Source: Bacillus sp. USDA818B3_A
GTDB lineage: Bacteria; Bacillota; Bacilli; Bacillales; Cytobacillaceae
Assembly (NCBI RefSeq): GCF_009928415.1
Contig: NZ_JAABNN010000004.1
Span: 138,828 to 202,827, forward strand
DNA: 64,000 nt
Reading direction: 5' to 3'
A program made the position numbers and the translations under genes. The notes below the pieces were generated by a model that saw only the letters and a list, made by a program, of their open reading frames with translations, did not search any database and was not told the origin of the DNA. This document shows, in pieces, positions 59,223-64,000 of this stretch (positions are counted from its first letter, which is position 1; every line of letters starts with the position of its first letter).

Positions 59223-60497
59223 CTAATTATCGTTCTTCAATCTCGTCTCAACCGCTCGTGCATGTGCCTCGAGCCCTTCCATGCGGGCGAACTTGGCGAT
59301 TTTTGCTCCATTTTCCTTTAATGCCTTCTCACTATATATAATGACACTAGATTTCTTTTGAAAATCATCAACATTCAGCGGACTAGAGAAACGGGCTGTT
59401 CCATTCGTCGGCAGCACATGATTGGGTCCTGCGAAATAATCGCCCACTGGTTCAGAGCTATATCGACCGACAAAAATGGCCCCCGCATGACGAATTTTCC
59501 CCAAAAGTTCGATTGCATTTTCCGTGATTACTTCGAGATGCTCTGGAGCTAACTGATTGACCGTTTCAACTGCTTCATCGAGATCAGCTGTTACATAAAT
59601 CGCACCATAATCGGCAATCGAACGGGCAGCGATTTCTTTCCTTGGCAATACAGCAAGCTGTTTTTCCACTTCTTCAGCAACCGCCTCTGCTAATGCAAGT
59701 GAAGGTGTTACAAGCACACTGCAGGCGCGCGGGTCGTGTTCAGCCTGTGATAATAAATCAGCAGCCACCTCATCCGCCCGGGCAGTATCATCTGCTAAAA
59801 CGGCGATTTCACTTGGACCGGCAATCATATCAATATCAACATCGCCAAATACTTCACGTTTCGCTAAAGCGACAAAAATATTACCTGGACCGGTAATCTT
59901 ATCAACAGGAGCAATTGAATCTGTTCCATAAGCAAGGGCAGCAACCGCTTGGGCTCCGCCTACTTTAAAAATTTCTTTGACACCCGCTTCTTTTGCCGCC
60001 ACTAGTACGGCTGCAGGAAGCTTCCCTTCCGAGTCCGGCGGTGACACCATCACAATCCGCTTTACCCCCGCTACCTGTGCCGGAATGACATTCATTAACA
60101 CGGAAGATGGATAAGCAGCTGTTCCGCCAGGTACATATACGCCAACCGAATCGAGCGGAGTGATTTTTTGGCCAAGAACCGTTCCATTCTCTTCTGTGGT
60201 CATCCAAGAAGGACGGAGCTGCTTTTCATGAAAAGACTTAATATTCTCTGCAGCTTCTCGAACGATTTCAATATACTCCTGATCTACCTCTTGATAGGCA
60301 GCTTCCAATTCACCTTCGGTTACAGAAAAAGAAGATAATTGTACGCGGTCAAATTTCTCCGTAAACTCTTTTAATGCCTCATCACCGCGAGTGCGAATTG
60401 CTGAAATTATTTCTTTAACAACTGCAAGCTGCTCGGAGGTGCCTGATTCAATTGACCGTTTAATTGAAACAAGGTCATCTACTTTTAAGATTTTCAT
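59223..60497 (-). CDS. hisD: Histidinol dehydrogenase (biosynthetic)
   Basis: Last enzyme of histidine synthesis, 424 aa, oxidising L-histidinol to histidine in two NAD-dependent steps. The catalytic Glu-His pair sits in QLAPEHLEV, and zinc ligands in LLSQAEHDP and [14 protein letters not shown]. The substrate region reads [12 protein letters not shown], in contrast to the paralog at 32198-33490. Located between hisG and hisB, with an AGGAGG-like site before ATG 60497. Confidence 0.97.
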   Translation of the reverse strand: MKILKVDDLVSIKRSIESGTSEQLAVVKEIISAIRTRGDEALKEFTEKFDRVQLSSFSVTEGELEAAYQEVDQEYIEIVREAAENIKSFHEKQLRPSWMTTEENGTVLGQKITPLDSVGVYVPGGTAAYPSSVLMNVIPAQVAGVKRIVMVSPPDSEGKLPAAVLVAAKEAGVKEIFKVGGAQAVAALAYGTDSIAPVDKITGPGNIFVALAKREVFGDVDIDMIAGPSEIAVLADDTARADEVAADLLSQAEHDPRACSVLVTPSLALAEAVAEEVEKQLAVLPRKEIAARSIADYGAIYVTADLDEAVETVNQLAPEHLEVITENAIELLGKIRHAGAIFVGRYSSEPVGDYFAGPNHVLPTNGTARFSSPLNVDDFQKKSSVIIYSEKALKENGAKIAKFARMEGLEAHARAVETRLKNDN

Positions 60498-60511
60498 ATT
60501 TCAAACCTCCA

Positions 60512-61135
60512 TTAAACTACTTCACTAAGTCGTTTCACCATATCATCAATCTGTTGATCTTTGATTCGATAGCTGACGGGATTGACGACAAATCGCGAAG
60601 TGACATCCTTAATACGTTCATACTCCACAAGTCCATTTTCTTTCAATGTCCGTCCAGTAGAAACAATATCGACAATCCGGTCAGATAACCCGATGATTGG
60701 TGCCAGCTCAATCGAGCCATTTAATTTAATGATTTCCACCTGTTCCCCCTGCTCACGGAAGTAAGCCTCGGCCACATTCGGATACTTGGTCGCAACCCTT
60801 GGTGCAACGTCATTCATTTTGGTATCAGGAAGACCTGCTACAGCCAGATAGCAGTAGCTGATTTTTAAATCAAGAAGTTCGTACACATCGCGCTCTTCTT
60901 CCAGCAATACATCCTTCCCGGCAATCCCGACGTCTGCCACGCCATGTTCCACATAGGTAGCAACATCCATTGGCTTGGCTAAAATAAACCGCAGGCCCTC
61001 TTCTGGAACGTCAATAATTAGTTTGCGTGAATCATCAAATTCTGGTGGAAGATTGTATCCCGCTTTGCGGAGCAGATCCACGGCCTCTATAAAAATACGC
61101 CCTTTTGGCATCGCTATTGTTAGTACGTTACTCAT
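60512..61135 (-). CDS. hisG: ATP phosphoribosyltransferase, short form
   Basis: First enzyme of the pathway, 207 aa. It is the short form without the regulatory C-terminal domain and needs HisZ as partner, which is encoded directly upstream with a 4-bp overlap. PRPP-binding loop [13 protein letters not shown] and substrate motifs [19 protein letters not shown] and [18 protein letters not shown] are present. Confidence 0.97.
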   Translation of the reverse strand: MSNVLTIAMPKGRIFIEAVDLLRKAGYNLPPEFDDSRKLIIDVPEEGLRFILAKPMDVATYVEHGVADVGIAGKDVLLEEERDVYELLDLKISYCYLAVAGLPDTKMNDVAPRVATKYPNVAEAYFREQGEQVEIIKLNGSIELAPIIGLSDRIVDIVSTGRTLKENGLVEYERIKDVTSRFVVNPVSYRIKDQQIDDMVKRLSEVV

Positions 61136-62301
61136 TCCGCGCGACCTCCAATTAAATAAGTTGTCTCGGCAAATCTTTTTGTAAATGCATCGAGATTTCT
61201 TACTCCGGTAATATCTTGGAGTACAGCCTTTTTCCCTTGCTCATGCATGCTTGCAGCCAATTCAAAAGCCTCTCTCCGTCGTTCCTGACTAAAGAAGATA
61301 CAGTGAGTGTTATTTTCGACTTGGCCGCCGCTAAGTGCTTCAAGGAGCATATCCATACGAACGGCAAAACCTGTCGCGCTCGCTGTTTTTCCAAACTTCT
61401 CTATTAAACTATAGCGGCCGCCATTTCCGATTGGGAAACCAACATTTCCGGCATAGGCTTCAAAAAGAATCCCGGAATAGTAACTCATATGGCTGACGAT
61501 CGTAAAATCAAATTTTACATACTCGGCAACGCCATAATCCTTAATTACGTCCCAAAGTTCCTTTAGTTCTAAAATGGCCTGTTTCCCTTTATCATTCTCA
61601 ATAATATCGAGTGCCAAGCCCATCACTTCTTCTCCCCCGCGCAGCTCGAGAAGCTGTAAGAGTCTCTTTTTATCAATCGATGATAACGAAAGCGATTGGA
61701 CGTGCTCACGGTAGCCGACATAATTTTTTTCAAATAAAAATTTACGTAATGCGGTGGCTCTGCCATTTGTTCCAAGGATCTGCACGAAAAGTTCGTTCGC
61801 AAAGCCTACATGTCCAATCGATACTTGAAATTGCTCCAGTCCCGCTTTTTTAAGAGAGGAAATCAACAGGGCAATAACCTCGCCGTCACAGGAAACTGTT
61901 TCTTCATTGAGGCATTCCACACCGATTTGTTCAAATTCAGCCGGACGTCCCCCTTCGCGCTGCTGTGCACGAAAGACATTGGCGGAGTATGCAAGCCTTA
62001 CAGGAAGGTCCTCATTTAACAGCTTTGATGCCGCTACCCGGGCAATCGGAGCTGTCATATCAGGTCGAAGTACGAGAGTATGGCCTTCTTTGTCGAGTAA
62101 TTTAAAAAGCTGCTGGTCATCGATTGCTGATGCAGCTCCAACTGTTTCGTAATATTCAAGTGTTGGGGTTTCAATAAATTGGTATCCCCACAGTTTCATC
62201 GTATCTGCCATGAAGGTACGAACACGATGTTTCTTCTCATATAGTTCGGGCAGTGTATCCCGCATTCCCAGCGGCTTTTCAAACATAAACAAGCGACTCA
62301 T
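61132..62301 (-). CDS. hisZ: ATP phosphoribosyltransferase regulatory subunit HisZ
   Basis: Class II aminoacyl-tRNA-synthetase-like protein of 389 aa, a paralog of HisRS that lacks the anticodon-binding domain and forms an octamer with short HisG. Motif 2-like [19 protein letters not shown] and motif 3-like [16 protein letters not shown] are seen. Start is placed at ATG 62301 ([15 protein letters not shown]), 8 nt after AAAGGA; an ATG at 62310 overlaps that site. First gene of the his operon. Confidence 0.95.
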   Translation of the reverse strand: MSRLFMFEKPLGMRDTLPELYEKKHRVRTFMADTMKLWGYQFIETPTLEYYETVGAASAIDDQQLFKLLDKEGHTLVLRPDMTAPIARVAASKLLNEDLPVRLAYSANVFRAQQREGGRPAEFEQIGVECLNEETVSCDGEVIALLISSLKKAGLEQFQVSIGHVGFANELFVQILGTNGRATALRKFLFEKNYVGYREHVQSLSLSSIDKKRLLQLLELRGGEEVMGLALDIIENDKGKQAILELKELWDVIKDYGVAEYVKFDFTIVSHMSYYSGILFEAYAGNVGFPIGNGGRYSLIEKFGKTASATGFAVRMDMLLEALSGGQVENNTHCIFFSQERRREAFELAASMHEQGKKAVLQDITGVRNLDAFTKRFAETTYLIGGRAE

Positions 62302-62376
62302 TTTGTTCATCCTTTATCTTCAGATTTTATAGTATTTTTCAGAATCCTTTAGTCTGCTAATGTGATAATATACTAA

Positions 62377-62405
62377 AGTTTACTCTTTTATATAGGTCAC
62401 GTCAA
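62377..62405 (-). promoter_or_regulatory. Candidate promoter of the his operon
   Basis: Minus-strand TTGACG (62405-62400), 17-bp spacer, TAAACT (62382-62377), about 75 bp before hisZ. Short repeats CTTTAGT / ACTAAAG / AACTTTAG surround it. No T-box or attenuator was seen in the leader. Confidence 0.5.
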
Positions 62406-62512
62406 ATAAAAACTTTAGAGTTTCTTTCTATTTTAAACTAGTTTTACTGACTGTACGCAATAAATTTATCGAATTTTCACGAGATTCGGTGGAATTTGTT
62501 TTTTTCAGCCGA

Positions 62513-62550
62513 AAAAAAACACCCCTCAACATAAGTCAGGAGTGCCTTTT
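62513..62550 (-). terminator. Terminator of the nucleotidase gene
   Basis: CACCCCT (about 62522-62528) / AGGAGTG (62538-62544) with one G-U pair, followed by T8 on the minus strand, 14 bp past the stop. Confidence 0.75.
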
Positions 62551-62558
62551 TAAAAAAA

Positions 62559-64000
62559 TTATTGGAATTTCGGATTACTTTTTACTAGTTTTACTGAAGT
62601 TACCTCACTTGTATTCCCAGCAGCATCTGTAGCTGTGAAGGTTAAAACTGTATCATGTGTCTGAGCAGATTTAAAGGAAATCGTGAATACTCCTTTTTGA
62701 TTTGCTTCAACACTGCCTAGCAATGTTTGACCTTTGTAAACTTTTACAGCGGCACCTGCTTCCGCTTTTCCAGTTACACTCTTTGCAGGGGCAATCATTT
62801 GTCCTACTTTAGGTGCGTCTGGAGCAACATTATCAAGCACAATTCTGCCTTCAATTTCTGCTGACACTGATCCGGAAATGGACTTAATGTAGTTTACAAA
62901 TGCATCAAGGTCTGGACCCCAAGTTACGCGGTTGGTTCCTTGTTTAAGAACAACAAATCCGTCGCCGCCGTCAGCCATGAAGTTATTAACGGTTACGGAA
63001 TAAGTTTTATTAGGGTCAATTTTCGAACCATCTGGAAGGTAAATATCAACGACCTTTTGACCAAGCGGGAAGTTATTGGACCAAGTATATTTCAAACCAG
63101 AAATTTGCATAATTCGGTTGCGATCAGCGGCAAACTGCTGATTTAATAAAGTCCTTACCTGCTCACCAGTAATATTCATGGAAACAATATCGTTGCCGAA
63201 TGGCTGGATGGCGAATAATTCTCCCCATGTAATCGGACCTGCATCCTTGATATCATCACGAATCCCGCCAATATTCATAAACGCAAAGTCTGTATCAGTA
63301 GCCGCTCTCATACCATCAGCGATTAAGTTACCGAGCGCAGCTTCTCCTGATTCATTAGTCGAACGGGAAATTGGCGCAGCCGCCTGCCCTACTACTTCAC
63401 TAGTGATTGGAGCCACATCTGCCTGATATTGATCCATCTCTGCCTTAATTTTTGCATCAAGATGGGCAGCATCTTGGAAGGTTGTCACAATTTCAGCCTG
63501 TTTCGAAACAATATCCTTTGTCACTGGGTCAATCGTTAAATCCACATCTGAGAATGCTGTTCCATAAGAATATGATTGAACAAGCAGCTTTCCGTCTACC
63601 GTGGAGTTTAAGTATTTATGGTCATGTGCTCCAAAAATAACATCCACTTCATCATCGACTGCTTTAGCAATATCGACGACTTTTCCTGTTGGGTTAGAGC
63701 CGTCTGTTGCTGATGTTCCAGGATCATGAGCAAGAACCACAATGGATTTAATTCCTTTTCCTTTCAACTCAGCCGCATACTTGTTAATCGCTTCTGCTTC
63801 GTCTGTAAATTTAACTCCGGCCACACCGCTTGGGGTAACAATGCTTGGAGTTTCCGTTGTCACAACACCGATAAAACCAACTTTCACACCGTCTACTTCT
63901 TTGACAACGTATGGAGGCAGAATCAACTGGTTGGTTTCTTCCTTTACGACGTTTGCCGCAATATAAGGGAAATTAGCACCTTCAAATGGACCATACTTAT
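62559..64000 (-). CDS. Secreted 5'-nucleotidase-like metallophosphatase with Ig-like tail (partial)
   Basis: C-terminal part (480 codons in window) of a UshA/YfkN-type enzyme; the frame stays open through the right edge (codons YGPFEGANFPYIAANVV), so the start lies outside. Metallophosphatase motifs VLAHDPG, GAHDH and the 5'-nucleotidase C-terminal domain (about QAAAPISRS through NFMADGGDGFVVLKQG, with GNLIADGMRAATDTDFAFMNIGGIRDD) are visible. A Big-type Ig domain follows (APDAPKVGQMIAPAKSVTGKAEAGAAVKVYKGQTLLGSV...). No LPXTG or SLH motif is seen. It probably releases phosphate from nucleotides outside the cell. Confidence 0.88.
   Translation of the reverse strand, partial: KYGPFEGANFPYIAANVVKEETNQLILPPYVVKEVDGVKVGFIGVVTTETPSIVTPSGVAGVKFTDEAEAINKYAAELKGKGIKSIVVLAHDPGTSATDGSNPTGKVVDIAKAVDDEVDVIFGAHDHKYLNSTVDGKLLVQSYSYGTAFSDVDLTIDPVTKDIVSKQAEIVTTFQDAAHLDAKIKAEMDQYQADVAPITSEVVGQAAAPISRSTNESGEAALGNLIADGMRAATDTDFAFMNIGGIRDDIKDAGPITWGELFAIQPFGNDIVSMNITGEQVRTLLNQQFAADRNRIMQISGLKYTWSNNFPLGQKVVDIYLPDGSKIDPNKTYSVTVNNFMADGGDGFVVLKQGTNRVTWGPDLDAFVNYIKSISGSVSAEIEGRIVLDNVAPDAPKVGQMIAPAKSVTGKAEAGAAVKVYKGQTLLGSVEANQKGVFTISFKSAQTHDTVLTFTATDAAGNTSEVTSVKLVKSNPKFQ

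Noticed and set aside
62302..62510. T-box or his leader attenuator
   Set aside because: No AGGGTGG-type T-box motif and no His-codon run or competing hairpins were found.

Overview
The window looks like chromosomal DNA of a Bacillaceae species (Bacillus sensu lato, plausibly Neobacillus/Mesobacillus-like). Several blocks match Bacillus subtilis gene order: secG-est-rnr-smpB-ssrA, cggR-gapA-pgk-tpiA-gpmI-eno, crh-whiA-yvcK-rapZ-nudix, trxB-TPR protein-his operon, plus clpP, sigL (rpoN), tnrA and floT-yuaF. Shine-Dalgarno sites are strong, GC content is moderate, and promoters follow SigA, ECF (SigW-like) and Sigma-54 rules. No phage genes, transposase genes or CRISPR array were seen.

Layout. 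1-4 kb: a 52-bp tandem repeat array cut by the left edge, an OmpR-type two-component pair and an orphan histidine kinase. 4-9.4 kb: an immune inhibitor A metalloprotease, an array of ~51-bp hairpin repeats, and the flotillin operon behind a SigW-type promoter. 9.4-19.7 kb: a cystine-type ABC transporter, an APC amino-acid permease, nadE, an acyl-CoA thioesterase, a CDF cation transporter with a small partner, an AI-2E family protein, a polysaccharide deacetylase behind an ECF-type promoter, and two small membrane proteins. 19.7-23.4 kb: tartronate-semialdehyde-reductase-like and DapA-family enzymes next to a polytopic histidine kinase.

23.7-28.8 kb: the ribosome-rescue block. ssrA (tmRNA) spans 633 nt because its T-loop is split by a ~274-nt insertion with group I intron features. 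Removing it leaves a normal 359-nt tmRNA. 28.9-38.2 kb: a catabolic operon (iron-type alcohol dehydrogenase, MmsA-like aldehyde dehydrogenase, a second HisD-family dehydrogenase, a GntP-family permease, an SDR and a 3-hydroxyacyl-CoA-dehydrogenase-like enzyme). It lies behind a near-consensus Sigma-54 promoter and next to a CBS-PAS-AAA+ activator. Sigma-54 itself is encoded at 45.8-47.1 kb.

38.4-45.5 kb: the glycolytic operon with its CggR operator. 45.5-48.3 kb: a glutaredoxin-like protein, rpoN, tnrA with a perfect TnrA box, and tRNA-Arg(CCG). 48.4-52.8 kb: clpP under a CtsR box, then crh-whiA-yvcK-rapZ-nudix. 53.1-62.3 kb: trxB, a TPR protein and the complete hisZGDBHAFI(E) operon. The right edge cuts a secreted 5'-nucleotidase-like metallophosphatase.

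The most notable items are the interrupted ssrA gene, the Sigma-54 regulon with its non-histidine HisD paralog (a possible C3-sulfonate or hydroxy-acid pathway), and the hairpin and tandem repeat arrays between genes. All function calls come from reading motifs and gene order; no database search was possible.
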